Shown here: piece after piece, positions 45,092 to 54,353 of the stretch | How the letters are laid out: every line of letters begins with the position of its first letter | Numbering within the stretch: position 1 is the stretch's first letter | Source: Enterobacillus tribolii | Lineage (GTDB): Bacteria; Pseudomonadota; Gammaproteobacteria; Enterobacterales; Enterobacteriaceae | Direction: 5' to 3' | Assembly (NCBI RefSeq): GCF_003363015.1 | Contig: NZ_QRAP01000001.1 | Location: 667,162-731,161 of the forward strand | DNA length: 64,000 nucleotides | Program-made: the position numbers and the translations under genes | Notes under the pieces: model-generated | Databases searched by the model: none | Told to the model about the DNA's origin: nothing | Seen by the model: the letters and a program-made list of their open reading frames with translations, nothing else

Positions 45092-45841
45092 TCAGGTCGC
45101 AAAGAAAAAATCGTCAAAATCTTCCAACGAACTATCCTGCTGGAAAATTTTCACCAGTTCATTCTTGCTGTTTTCAAGGTGGTTCCAGGACGCCTGTCTG
45201 GCCAGCTCGGCATCCTTTTTTTGTAAAGCGAGAAAGATGCTGCGGTGGTCTTCCACCCACTTCATTCTTAACTCTTTTTTATGCAGATACTTATAGTTTA
45301 GCTGCTTCCAGCGCGGGTTTTCGGTTCTGACGGCCCGCCAAAGCTCGGCGGACTGTTTCATCAATACTCTGTTCTGCGTGGATTCCGCAATGATATTGTG
45401 GAACTGGCGGTCTAACTCTTCGAACTTGTCACTGTCGCCACCGATCTGTTTTTCCTGCTGTTCGATGATGCGCTTAAGTTCCTTTAGCTCGTTGAACCTG
45501 ATTTGCGTGGCAGCAAAACCAGTAATGTTGCTTTCGATAACCTGCCGGGCCTGCAACAGTTCAAAGGGGCCGATATCTGAATAGGGCAACAGCGCCTTTT
45601 GGTTGATTTTCTCCGTGCTGTCAATAAAGTAAGTGCCAGCCCCCTGCTTGACCTCTACAACACCTTTAAGCTCAAGCATAATAATAGCTTCACGGATTGT
45701 TGTTCGGCTTGTTTTGAAGCGTTCGCTAAGTTCTCTCTCAGCGGGAAGACGCTCGCCAGCTTTGAAAACACCGGAATAGAGTAATTCTTCTATTTGCAGC
45801 CCAATGTCAAAGTAGCGCCGTTTGGTTAAAATATGTTCCAT
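45092..45841 (-). CDS. GntR-family regulator, FadR subfamily (FCD domain)
   Basis: 249 residues from the ATG at 45841; a GTG seven codons earlier is an alternative. The winged helix is GERLPAERELSERFKTSRTTIREAIIMLELKG (read as LPAERELSERF and SRTTIREAI, ~35-60), followed by the all-helical FCD ligand domain. It resembles UxuR, LgoR and ExuR, which sense hexuronate-pathway intermediates. It is convergent with the dehydratase. The two TGGTNNACCA palindromes at 43.5-43.7 kb are the likely targets (inference from family and proximity). Confidence 0.85.
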   Translation of the reverse strand: MEHILTKRRYFDIGLQIEELLYSGVFKAGERLPAERELSERFKTSRTTIREAIIMLELKGVVEVKQGAGTYFIDSTEKINQKALLPYSDIGPFELLQARQVIESNITGFAATQIRFNELKELKRIIEQQEKQIGGDSDKFEELDRQFHNIIAESTQNRVLMKQSAELWRAVRTENPRWKQLNYKYLHKKELRMKWVEDHRSIFLALQKKDAELARQASWNHLENSKNELVKIFQQDSSLEDFDDFFFAT

Positions 45842-46226
45842 ACCAAGACCTGTTTGCTCCACCTGGTTGATAGTGTAAACAAATCTTGAGGTCTATGGTA
45901 AGCAATTTTCCTGAAGCCACTAAATGACTTTGTGTGGTCTGGCAAGCTGGCTGAATGGGTCAGAGAACGTTTGTCCCGGAAAAATCATTTTATTGTGATC
46001 TGTGCTCCGGCAAACACGCCAGCGAAAAAATCAGAACAAAAAGGGTCGCCACCCGGCAATAGCCCCGCCACAGAAACCGGAAAAGCCGCCGCTGCCGCTC
46101 AGCAGGCTGCAAATCACCGTTTTGGCCGCAGACCTGCCGGGCAAGCGCCGGCACGCCATGCGGATGAATCACATACTGAAGAGTAATCATGCCTTCCCTG
46201 GATGCGGCAGCTATCTGAAATAATGG
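45842..46226. other. Spacer between the GntR gene and the old yellow enzyme gene
   Basis: 385 bases holding the GntR promoter. A 66-codon minus frame (45990-46190) has a cysteine- and leucine-rich end but no ribosome-binding site or family match and is not called. No repeats or operators recognised. Confidence 0.5.
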
Positions 46227-47315
46227 TTATTTAAACAAGCCGCGCATGTTATGCGGCTCACAGCGCAAAAACTGCGGCGCGGCGGATACGGTCGCCCCCA
46301 GTTTAGCGGCGGCATGCCATGGCCAGCGCGGATCGTAGAGAATTCCGCGCGCCAGGGCAATCATGTCCGCCTGCCCGGTAGCGACGATGGCCTCGGCCTG
46401 CTCCGGCTCGGTGATCAGCCCCACCGCAATAACCGGCATAGTGACACGCTCACGAATCTGACGGGCAAACGGCACCTGATAATCCGGCCCGACCGGGATC
46501 TGCTGCGCGGCATCCAGGCCGCCGCTGGAAACGTGAATATAATCGCAGCCTAACGCGTCCAGCTGCTGCGCCAACACCTGCGTTTGCGCCAGATCCCAAC
46601 CGCCGGGAACCCAGTCGGAGGCAGACACGCGAACGCCGACAGCCGCCTGCTCCCCAATGGCCTCCCGCACCTCGCGAAATACCTCCAGCAACAAACGCAT
46701 CCGGTTTTCCAGCGAACCGCCATAGTCATCATCACGGATGTTGGACAACGGAGAAAGGAACTGATGCAGCAGATAGCCGTGCGCGGCGTGCAGTTCTATC
46801 AGCTCCACGCCGGCCTGTACCGCCCGGCGCGCCGCATTCACGAACGCCTGTTTTACTTCGCCGATGCGCGCCAGCGACATGGCCTGTGGTACGGGATGAT
46901 CGCCGAACGCCAGCGCTGAAGGCGCCTGCGTTTGCCAACCGCCCTCATCCGGCGCAATGGCTTTTCCTCCGAGCCACGGAACGGCGTTCGACGCTTTACG
47001 CCCCGCATGGCCGAGCTGAATACCAATCTTAATCGGAGAGTAACGGCGCAGGGTTTGAATAATGCCGGTCAGCGCCACCGTCATTTCTTCGTTCCACAGC
47101 CCCAGATCCCGATCGCTGATCCGCCCCGCGGGTTCGACAGCGGTGGCTTCAATGATTAACAATCCGGCGCCGGACAGCGCCAGATTTCCCAAATGGAGGG
47201 TATGCCAGTCGGTCGGCAGCCCCCGTTCCGCGGAATACTGGCACATCGGCGCAATCACGATGCGGTTATCAAGTTCAAGCGATCCTATTTTAACCGGTGA
47301 AAACAGATGACTCAT
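46227..47315 (-). CDS. Old yellow enzyme, NADPH:flavin oxidoreductase (NamA/YqjM class)
   Basis: 362 residues from the ATG at 47315 (AGGGAG upstream). FMN barrel features of the thermophilic-like OYE class: PMCQYSAERG (~24-33) with the redox-tuning cysteine, QLGHAGRKAS (~99), ELHAAHGYLLHQFLSP (~170), and NRMRLLLEVFREVREAIG. These enzymes reduce activated C=C bonds and nitro groups with NADPH. Physiological role uncertain. It stands alone on the minus strand, 100 bases upstream of tehB. Confidence 0.88.
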   Translation of the reverse strand: MSHLFSPVKIGSLELDNRIVIAPMCQYSAERGLPTDWHTLHLGNLALSGAGLLIIEATAVEPAGRISDRDLGLWNEEMTVALTGIIQTLRRYSPIKIGIQLGHAGRKASNAVPWLGGKAIAPDEGGWQTQAPSALAFGDHPVPQAMSLARIGEVKQAFVNAARRAVQAGVELIELHAAHGYLLHQFLSPLSNIRDDDYGGSLENRMRLLLEVFREVREAIGEQAAVGVRVSASDWVPGGWDLAQTQVLAQQLDALGCDYIHVSSGGLDAAQQIPVGPDYQVPFARQIRERVTMPVIAVGLITEPEQAEAIVATGQADMIALARGILYDPRWPWHAAAKLGATVSAAPQFLRCEPHNMRGLFK

Positions 47316-47415
47316 GGCAGCTCCCTTTCGGTAATCATTGCAATGCCGCACGATGCGTGCAGGTCAGTGACACTTATTAGTTTGCCCGATCAACGGATAA
47401 ATTTCCGCACTGATT

Positions 47416-48012
47416 TTATTCCGGTTTGATAGCCAGCATCGTCGCAAAACGCAGCTTGATGCGCTGACCATTAGCGTCTACGCGGTGTAACTCGCCGACA
47501 TCTTCGTTGTATTTGATGAAATCCCAGCCGTGGTAATAATTGCGCAGCTCTTCCGGCGCGAAAGTGAACGGGAAATCCACGGTGCAGGGGTAATCCGGCG
47601 TATCCATGGCGGAGACGATCAGGTTATAACCGCCCGGACGGGTGCAGGCCTGCATTTCGCGAATCAGCGACGGGATGCGTTCGCGGTTGAGGAACATCAG
47701 CACCACGGTGGACAGGATGAAGTCATAGCTGCCTTCGATCGCCTCCACGTTAACGTCACGCGCCGCGGCACGGATGTTTTGCAAACCTTCTCCGGTGATG
47801 ATGTCGTTCAGCGCAGCAATGCTCATCGGGTTTTTATCCCAGGCCGTCACGTTGAACCCTTTCAGGTTGAGGAACAGGGCGTTACGGCCGCGACCGCAGC
47901 CCAGATCCAGCGCGTCGCCGCGGGCGATAAAGCGGCAGGCATTGAGCACCTCGGAATGGGTGGCGGTCAGCGCGTATTTCTCGGTGTAGTAATTATCGGG
48001 ACGGTTTGCCAT
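47416..48012 (-). CDS. tehB: Tellurite methyltransferase TehB
   Basis: 198 residues, as in E. coli TehB (197). N-terminal [20 protein letters not shown] motif [15 protein letters not shown] (~34-48), [11 protein letters not shown], and the TehB-specific ending region [29 protein letters not shown] (read as [10 protein letters not shown] and [10 protein letters not shown]). It detoxifies tellurite and selenite by SAM-dependent methylation. No tehA permease gene lies beside it, unlike E. coli tehAB. Confidence 0.93.
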   Translation of the reverse strand: MANRPDNYYTEKYALTATHSEVLNACRFIARGDALDLGCGRGRNALFLNLKGFNVTAWDKNPMSIAALNDIITGEGLQNIRAAARDVNVEAIEGSYDFILSTVVLMFLNRERIPSLIREMQACTRPGGYNLIVSAMDTPDYPCTVDFPFTFAPEELRNYYHGWDFIKYNEDVGELHRVDANGQRIKLRFATMLAIKPE

Positions 48013-48109
48013 GGTGTAGAAATCCTTAAAGGTGCATATGAAATGATTATTTTGTCACACTCACAGGCGCCTGTCAGCCGGGGCGACGCGAAGATCGCCC
48101 CGGCCTGCT

Positions 48110-49759
48110 TTACAGACCCCGCACGTGTTCGTTCTGAGGATACTTAACCGCATAGGAAAGCCCGAGCTTACGATCTTCTCCGGGCTTCAGCTCCAGCGTC
48201 CAGCTAACTTCCCCTGTATCTTTGTTATAATCTGCGTTGGTATATTTGATGTCTTCCACCACCACCGAGCTGTTGCGGCTGAGCGGTATCTGGTCCAGCA
48301 CGGTCAGGCTGATCGGCTCCTGGCGGGTGTTTTTCACTTCGATGGCATACGAGAATTTTTTACTGCTGCTGTTACCGAAAAACTCTGCTTTATCGGTAGT
48401 AAGGCGATCGTCCTCGCGTTTAATCAGGATTTTTTTATCACGGCCAAGCGAGATATCCAGCGTATCACGCACCGCGCGTGGATTAATCATCCCCTGGCCG
48501 ACAAACGATCCTTCAAAGAAAACGTTGGATTTACCCGGCAGTAAGTTCAGTTTTTCCCATTCTTTGAGCTGTACCTGCAAAAATGCGTCCTGCTCCCGTT
48601 TGGGAACGGCAATATAGCGGTAATTGCCCTGCACTTCGTTTTGCTTAATCAACACGGCATGCGACTTACCGTCGGAGGCGATGTTATAGGGCAAAGAGAT
48701 GCTGAACCGGGTATTTACGCCGCCGGCATCCGTGATGACATATTCCGACAGCGATTTCTTCATCCGCCTCGCGCCGCCGCCCGCTATCAGCGCGCGTTCC
48801 TCTTGTATCGGGGCCGCCATCGGCGCGGGCGCCGGCGGTACGGACGCCGTTTTGCGATCCAAACTGCTGAGTACCGTCACTTTGTCCAGGTCAATATACC
48901 AGGGCCTCAATACCGGCGCCTGCGCGCCTTCGCTCGGGTTTCCGCTGGAAAGCGTCAGGCGAACCTTGTCCCAGTTGATGCCGCTGTTCTGGTAAACGTT
49001 CGCCCGGTAATCAAGACGCACGGGCTTGCTGATGCTCTCCACCCGCACGTCATAGGCGGGCACCCAACCGGCATCGTTGACCACATAAGAGAGCCGGATA
49101 TTGCTGGTAACGGCTTTTTCCGCATAAAACTTAACGACAACCTGATTGATCGCCCGCTCGTTTTTCTGCTGCGCTTCCGCCAACTGTTTGCTGAGGTTAT
49201 CCAGGGTCTTCCCGGCCTCTTCCAACTGCTGGTTCAGGTCAATATCAGCCGTCAGCAGCTCATCCATTTTGCTGCCGATCAGTTGCAGCATCTGGTTCAC
49301 CTGGTCGACAGAAACCCCGGCGCTTTCCCCGCCCATCGCCCGGTTTTCTTCCAGCACCGCAAGCTGCGCCTGAATCACATTACGGCGGGCTTCGAGCTTT
49401 TGTTTTTCCCGCGCGGCGGCATCCACGCGCTGCTTCAGCGCCTCAACGTCCGGCGAAAGGTTTTCGCTCAGGAAATCACGGCGAATTCCGGTGGACTGCA
49501 CCACCACGCCGTTATCCGCTTCCACCATCAGGCTTTGTTCGTTCAGATCGGCGGCGATGTTGGTGAAAACCACTTCGCTCTCACCCGCCGGCAGCGTGAC
49601 TTTGCCGCTGTTAAACAACTCTGCGCCGCGGATAAAAACGGTCACGTTCTCCAGTTTCACCGCCTCTGTCAGGGCGGCGGATGCCGGAGCGGCACAGGCC
49701 AGCGCGATCAGCGCGGCAAGGGGATGAATAAGCCGGAGCCGGGGAATAATGCGGGTCAT
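48110..49759 (-). CDS. Secreted DUF4139 protein, mucoidy inhibitor A (MuiA) family
   Basis: 549 residues from the ATG at 49759 (AAGGACG upstream) with a signal peptide ending near APASA-ALTEA. After an N-terminal beta domain (VTVFIRGAELFNSGKV) a coiled coil runs from about residue 85 to 200 (LKQRVDAAAREKQKLEARR and KTLDNLSKQLAEAQQKNER). The DUF4139 region from ~205 has NIRLSYVVNDAGWVPAYDVRV, and the C-terminus has ending WTLELKPGEDRKLGLSYAVKYP. Probably periplasmic or envelope-associated; function not established. A single gene. Confidence 0.82.
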   Translation of the reverse strand: MTRIIPRLRLIHPLAALIALACAAPASAALTEAVKLENVTVFIRGAELFNSGKVTLPAGESEVVFTNIAADLNEQSLMVEADNGVVVQSTGIRRDFLSENLSPDVEALKQRVDAAAREKQKLEARRNVIQAQLAVLEENRAMGGESAGVSVDQVNQMLQLIGSKMDELLTADIDLNQQLEEAGKTLDNLSKQLAEAQQKNERAINQVVVKFYAEKAVTSNIRLSYVVNDAGWVPAYDVRVESISKPVRLDYRANVYQNSGINWDKVRLTLSSGNPSEGAQAPVLRPWYIDLDKVTVLSSLDRKTASVPPAPAPMAAPIQEERALIAGGGARRMKKSLSEYVITDAGGVNTRFSISLPYNIASDGKSHAVLIKQNEVQGNYRYIAVPKREQDAFLQVQLKEWEKLNLLPGKSNVFFEGSFVGQGMINPRAVRDTLDISLGRDKKILIKREDDRLTTDKAEFFGNSSSKKFSYAIEVKNTRQEPISLTVLDQIPLSRNSSVVVEDIKYTNADYNKDTGEVSWTLELKPGEDRKLGLSYAVKYPQNEHVRGL

Positions 49760-49875
49760 GGTTTCGTCCTTAAATTTCGACCTTAAAAATGGCGTAAATA
49801 TTACCATACCGTAGCGATTGCCGTGATTCCCGGCGTCGCGTCAAAAGCACAGGAAAAAAGCGCGGGATGAAATGC

Positions 49876-49905
49876 AAAACGCCGGGCCATATGGCCCGGC
49901 GTTTT
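49876..49905. terminator. Perfect 30-base palindromic terminator
   Basis: Fifteen-base arms meeting at CCATATGG, with A tract on the left and TTTT on the right. It lies ten bases past the rlhA stop and serves that minus-strand gene. Confidence 0.8.
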
Positions 49906-49914
49906 ATCCGTTCT

Positions 49915-51876
49915 TTATTTGCGCTTTCCCGGCAGCGTCGCCATCAGGTCGTCTACCGATATCGCCCCGACCACGCTGCCCGGCAGCGGCATCTTCAGAA
50001 TATGGTTCTTAATTTTGCCGATAACGTGCATTTCACAGGGCTTGCAGTCAAATTTCAGCGTCAACACCTCATCCTGATGCACCAGTTGCATCGGCGTAGC
50101 GCGCCCCTTCACGCCCTGAACACCTTTGGCCTGCTTGGGGCACAGGTTGAAGGCGAAACGCAGGCAGTGTTTGGTAATCATCACCGGAACATCGCCCTTT
50201 TCCTCGTGCGCTTCGTAAGCGGCGTCAATTAACGTGACACCGTAACGGTGATAAAACTCACGCGCTTTTTGGTTATACACGTTTGCCAGAAACGTCAGGT
50301 GCGTATCAGGATAGACCGGCGGCGGTACGGAAACCGCTTTGCGGCTGCCGCGCTCCTGCACAGCCAGGCGCGCGTCGTCTAATGCCGCCGTTACGTCACG
50401 GCGCAGCTGATTGATTTGGCTGTTGGGCACGAAACAGGCCTGCGCCAGTTCAACGTGAACATCGCGCGGATAGTAGAGCGTCTGCCCCAGTTTACTGATG
50501 CCGTCGCGCAGCGTGCTCAAGGCTTTTTCCGGCTGATTGGCAACGTCGAAAGTTCCGGTCAGCGTACGGCTGGCGCTGATGCCCTCTTCGCTGATCATCG
50601 TCAGCGTTAATCCCTCATCGCTTTGCGTCAGCAGGACGTCAACGGCAATACGGCGCTCGGCAGAGGTTTTCATCAGCGCCTGCTGCCAGTTGTGGTCCAT
50701 GTTGCGGTTGAGCGGATGATGCGGACGCAGCTTGTGCAGCTCTGCCGGCATTTCGTTGGGCCAGATACGGTAGCGGCGTTCGGCGATTTTTTCCGCTTTA
50801 TTGGCGCGGAAGCCAACGATTTCGCGCTTGATAAGCACATTCAGCCCGTCGCCGTTGGTCAACGGCTCGGCCGCGTCAACATCCAGATAATCACTACCGA
50901 CCTTCAGCACTTCCCCGACAGGCAGGCCAACGAACTTGGGGGAGTCAAAAGCGCCGATATCGATCTGACGCTGGTTGACGAAGTAGTCAGTGCTGCCGCG
51001 GTGAAACGTTTTGTCCGGCGACGGAATAAAGAAATGTTCGGTGCGGCCCGACGAAGCCGGCATCAGATCGGCGCGTTCGTTGAGGATGGCGTCCAGGTGC
51101 TGACGGTAATACGCGGTGATGTTCTTCACGTAACTCATGTCTTTATAGCGCCCTTCGATTTTGAACGAACGCACGCCGGCATCAATCAGCGCCGTCAGGT
51201 TGCGGCTTTGATCGTTATCCTTCATCGACAGCAAGTGTTTTTCATAGGCCACTACCCGCCCCTGATCGTCCTTCAGGGTATACGGCAACCGGCAGGCCTG
51301 CGAACAGTCGCCGCGGTTGGCGCTGCGGCCGGTTTGGGCATGGGAAATATAGCATTGCCCGGAGAACGCCACGCACAACGCGCCATGAATGAAAAACTCA
51401 ACCGCCGCATCGACGTTATCGCTGATTTCGCGGATTTGCGCGAGATTCAGCTCACGCGCCAGCACCAACTGAGAGAAACCGACATCGGACAAAAAGCGCG
51501 CCTTTTCCACGCTGCGGATATCCGTTTGGGTACTGGCATGCAGTTCAAACGGCGGAATGTCGAGTTCCAGAATGCCCATGTCCTGCACGATCAGCGCATC
51601 AACGCCGGCGTCATACAGCTGATGAATCAAACGGCGGGCCGGCTCAAGTTCATTGTCGTGCAAAATGGTGTTGAGGGTAACGAATACTTTGGCCCGGTAA
51701 CGGCGGGCAAATTCGACCAGCGCGGCGATATCACTCAGGCTGTTGCCTGCGTTATGGCGGGCGCCGAAGCCGGGGCCGCCGATGTAGACCGCATCAGCCC
51801 CGTGCAAAATGGCTTCGCGCGCAATCTCGGCGTCACGGGCGGGGCTGAGCAGTTCGATCTGGTTGGATAAAAGCAT
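49915..51876 (-). CDS. rlhA: 23S rRNA 5-hydroxycytidine C2501 synthase RlhA (YdcP), U32 family
   Basis: 653 residues, identical in length to E. coli YdcP/RlhA and similar throughout. The U32 signature region is visible: FELHASTQTDI, FIHGALCVAFSGQCYIS with cysteines, RGDCSQACRLPY (~190) and SFKIEGRYKDMSYV (~240). Further cysteines near the C-terminus (CLRFAFNLCPK, CKPCEMH) fit an iron-sulfur cluster. RlhA hydroxylates C2501 of 23S rRNA in an iron- and prephenate-dependent manner in E. coli. A single gene with its own terminator. Confidence 0.93.
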   Translation of the reverse strand: MLLSNQIELLSPARDAEIAREAILHGADAVYIGGPGFGARHNAGNSLSDIAALVEFARRYRAKVFVTLNTILHDNELEPARRLIHQLYDAGVDALIVQDMGILELDIPPFELHASTQTDIRSVEKARFLSDVGFSQLVLARELNLAQIREISDNVDAAVEFFIHGALCVAFSGQCYISHAQTGRSANRGDCSQACRLPYTLKDDQGRVVAYEKHLLSMKDNDQSRNLTALIDAGVRSFKIEGRYKDMSYVKNITAYYRQHLDAILNERADLMPASSGRTEHFFIPSPDKTFHRGSTDYFVNQRQIDIGAFDSPKFVGLPVGEVLKVGSDYLDVDAAEPLTNGDGLNVLIKREIVGFRANKAEKIAERRYRIWPNEMPAELHKLRPHHPLNRNMDHNWQQALMKTSAERRIAVDVLLTQSDEGLTLTMISEEGISASRTLTGTFDVANQPEKALSTLRDGISKLGQTLYYPRDVHVELAQACFVPNSQINQLRRDVTAALDDARLAVQERGSRKAVSVPPPVYPDTHLTFLANVYNQKAREFYHRYGVTLIDAAYEAHEEKGDVPVMITKHCLRFAFNLCPKQAKGVQGVKGRATPMQLVHQDEVLTLKFDCKPCEMHVIGKIKNHILKMPLPGSVVGAISVDDLMATLPGKRK

Positions 51877-52111
51877 GGGATACCGTCAACGGGATAAGGA
51901 AAAAACGCGGCATATTGTAGTCATAAATGCCGTATTTTAATAACCTCTTTATTTGTCATCCTTTTAAAATCAGTGTGTTAATGATTTTTGGTCAGGCGGA
52001 AGACAACACGCGTGGCGCCCTCATTCCATATAAATCAACTAATTAACATAGAGTCTGGTTTGGTGGGTTTAACGCGGACAGTGGTTTTCTGTTCAGTTGC
52101 GATAAGACCAA

Positions 52112-52303
52112 ATGTTCCCTCTGGGATGTCCGGTCTCGCCGGAGTTGGTAAAAATTGGTGTTGATCGTTATCGTGAGTGCAACACTGCCAACGGATACCG
52201 GGTGTTCTACTCAGTATCCGCTGACACGGTAACTGTCCACGTAATTTTGTCGCAACGACAGGACATCCAGCAGTTGTTATTCAAGCGTTTGATTGAAGCC
52301 TGA
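52112..52303 (+). pseudogene. Truncated RelE/ParE-type toxin
   Basis: The 63-codon frame matches only the C-terminal half of the RelE/ParE toxin fold: FPLGCPVSPEL, then NGYRVFYSVSADTVTVHVIL, then SQRQDIQQLLFKRL. The N-terminal ~35 residues of such toxins are absent; a TAA lies two codons before the ATG, and there is no ribosome-binding site or antitoxin gene. I read it as a decayed toxin remnant. A terminator follows three bases after the stop. Confidence 0.65.
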
Positions 52304-52305
52304 CC

Positions 52306-52336
52306 AAAACCCCGCCATTACGGCGGGGTTTTTTAT
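52306..52336. terminator. Terminator after the toxin remnant
   Basis: Stem AAAACCCCGCC with GGCGGGGTTTT around ATTAC, then further T residues. It also faces the end of the AraC-family gene at 52355. Confidence 0.85.
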
Positions 52337-52354
52337 TCCCATCTCCCCCCCAAC

Positions 52355-53224
52355 TCAGCGATTCTCGCGCAGCGAAGACGGAGACTGGCCATAGAACAAC
52401 CGAAACCGGTTACTGAAGTGGCTGGCAGAGCTGAACCCGCATTCCAGGGCGATATCCTGTAAGGAAAGCGCGCTGCAGCGCAGCAGTCGCTCGGCGTGTT
52501 CCAACCGCTGATGCAGCACGTACTGATGAGGCGCAAATTGCGTGCTCTGCTTGAACATCCTGGCGAAATGATATTCGCTGAGCCCGGCCTGCGCCGCCAG
52601 ATCGGCCAGCAGTAAAGGCCGTGACAGATTAGCGTCGATATATTCCCGGATACGTTTCAGCACCGAAGGCGCCAGACCGCCACGTACCGGAGGCGGCTGC
52701 CATTGCAGCTGGGTGTAGTTGCGCACCAAGTGGGTCATCAGCAACATCGTGGCGCTGCTCAGTTGCAGGTGATTGCTGGTATCCTGCCAGCGGCAGTTAA
52801 GCAAAAACTGCCTGTACAGCAGGGTAATGTGTTCATCACGGCCGAATATGTGCTCATCAATCTGAATCGAGGCCGGGCTGCGATCCCAAATCTGTTCCGC
52901 CAGATGGCGCAAGTGTTCGTCCGTGCAATAGAGGTGCACGAACGACAGATCGTCACGGATATCCCAGGAATACAGGCTGTCTTTCGGCATCAGGCAGAAG
53001 TGATCCGGGCCGCCGCCGTTACGCCAGCCGCGCGGGGTTTTTTGGTAACACTCGTAACCGTCGGCAACATACAGGCTGAGCGTATGGTGATTGCTTTGCA
53101 GCGTCACGCGATCGTGTTTATTCGACCAGGCTGCGAGCTGAATACCTGATCCCAACCACACGCTGTCGTGCAGTGTGGCTTTGAATTGTTGCCTCAGGTT
53201 CTCAAATGCGTCGTAGCTGGGCAT
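52355..53224 (-). CDS. AraC-family transcriptional regulator
   Basis: 289 residues with an N-terminal cupin-like sensor (~1-170) and the C-terminal pair of HTH motifs: PLLLADLAAQAGLSEYHFARMFK (~205-227) and LQDIALECGFSSASHFSNRFRLFYG (~255-279), the latter the standard AraC signature. It is divergent from the EamA exporter with 179 bases between starts, suggesting that it controls that gene (inference). The ligand is unknown. Confidence 0.88.
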   Translation of the reverse strand: MPSYDAFENLRQQFKATLHDSVWLGSGIQLAAWSNKHDRVTLQSNHHTLSLYVADGYECYQKTPRGWRNGGGPDHFCLMPKDSLYSWDIRDDLSFVHLYCTDEHLRHLAEQIWDRSPASIQIDEHIFGRDEHITLLYRQFLLNCRWQDTSNHLQLSSATMLLMTHLVRNYTQLQWQPPPVRGGLAPSVLKRIREYIDANLSRPLLLADLAAQAGLSEYHFARMFKQSTQFAPHQYVLHQRLEHAERLLRCSALSLQDIALECGFSSASHFSNRFRLFYGQSPSSLRENR

Positions 53225-53403
53225 TCCGTTGGCTCCGGGATCGCTGTTTTTTTCAGTTTACTGTCTCCACGCACGGCATTCCAGCCGCCGACGGGCAGCC
53301 TTCAAAAAAAGCGCAAGATTATGCAACCACCGGCAAGCCGTTGAAAGCCGCCTTTTTCGTTTTGCTTCATACTCCCTCTTTCAAACTTCACAGGGGTAGC
53401 GTC

Positions 53404-54312
53404 ATGAATGCGTTGTTGTACCTTTCCGTTGTGGTTATCTGGGGAACGACCTGGTTGGCGATCGCCATGCAGCAGGGGGTTGTCGCGGTGCCGGTTTCCG
53501 TCTTTTACCGTTTTTTAATCGCCGGCGGTGTGATGATGACGTTACTGCTGCTGACCGGGCGGTTACGCCGCCTGACGCCGCGCGATCATCTGTTTTGCCT
53601 GTTGCAGGGCGGCTGCGTGTTCGGGCTTAACTTTCTCTGCTTTTACCAGGCTGCCGCCTATATCAGCACCGGGCTGGAGTCGGTGATTTTCTCAATGGCG
53701 GTACTGTTTAATGCCCTGAACGGCATGGTGTTTTTCCGCCAAAAGCCCGGCGCTAACCTGTTGCCGGCCGGCATTCTCGGCATGACCGGCATCGTAGCGC
53801 TGTTCTGGCACGATTTAACCGCTGCGCGCATTTCCCCTGAGTTGCTGACAGGAATCGGGCTGAGTGCGCTGGGCACCTACTGCTTTTCGCTGGGCAATAT
53901 GATCAGTGCGCGCCATCAGAAACGCGGGCTGGACGTGCTTTCCACCAATGCTTACGCCATGTGCTACGGCGCCGTGCTGATGGGCGGCGTGGCGCTGTGG
54001 CGTCAGGAGACATTCACGCTGATAGGATCGGCACAGTATGTCGGTTCGCTGCTGTATCTGGCGATATTCGGTTCGGTGATCGCTTTTACGGCCTACTTCA
54101 GCCTGGTCGGCAGAATCGGCGCCGGACAGGCCGCTTACAGCACCCTGCTGTTCCCGCTGGTTGCGCTGGCTTTATCGACGGTTTACGAGGGCTACGAATG
54201 GCGGATCAACGCGGTGATCGGCCTGATGCTGATCCTGACAGGCAATCTGGTGATGTTCGCCCGGCCGGGAGAAATGAAGAAAGCGGGGTTGAAACGAATT
54301 TTAGGGCGGTAG
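53404..54312 (+). CDS. EamA/DMT-family inner-membrane exporter
   Basis: 302 residues, ten predicted helices in two EamA repeats. The first begins LYLSVVVIWGTTWLAIAMQQG and the second with LTGIGLSALGTYCFSLGNM; ends with INAVIGLMLILTGNLVMFARPG (read as short motifs). The frame runs 66 codons further upstream into the AraC gene, but the ATG at 53404 follows AGGGG and starts the first helix. Substrate probably a metabolite or amino acid; not identifiable. Confidence 0.85.
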   Translation: MNALLYLSVVVIWGTTWLAIAMQQGVVAVPVSVFYRFLIAGGVMMTLLLLTGRLRRLTPRDHLFCLLQGGCVFGLNFLCFYQAAAYISTGLESVIFSMAVLFNALNGMVFFRQKPGANLLPAGILGMTGIVALFWHDLTAARISPELLTGIGLSALGTYCFSLGNMISARHQKRGLDVLSTNAYAMCYGAVLMGGVALWRQETFTLIGSAQYVGSLLYLAIFGSVIAFTAYFSLVGRIGAGQAAYSTLLFPLVALALSTVYEGYEWRINAVIGLMLILTGNLVMFARPGEMKKAGLKRILGR

Positions 54313-54317
54313 CCTTT

Positions 54318-54350
54318 TCCGCCCGGCCTGTACGCCGGACGGGAATTTTT
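54318..54350 (+). terminator. Terminator after the EamA gene
   Basis: A bulged GC-rich stem (CCGCCCGGC with GCCGGACGG) is followed by AATTTTT. Confidence 0.55.
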
Positions 54351-54353
54351 GGA

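Noticed and set aside
45990-46190. 66-codon minus-strand frame with leucine- and cysteine-rich end
   Set aside because: No start signal and no family match; probably chance.
48641-49786. Long plus-strand frame (381 codons) opposite the MuiA-family gene
   Set aside because: Arginine- and glutamine-rich antisense shadow of a GC-rich real gene; the minus-strand protein has a signal peptide and family motifs.
50623-51870. Long plus-strand frame (415 codons) opposite rlhA
   Set aside because: Antisense shadow of a highly conserved gene.
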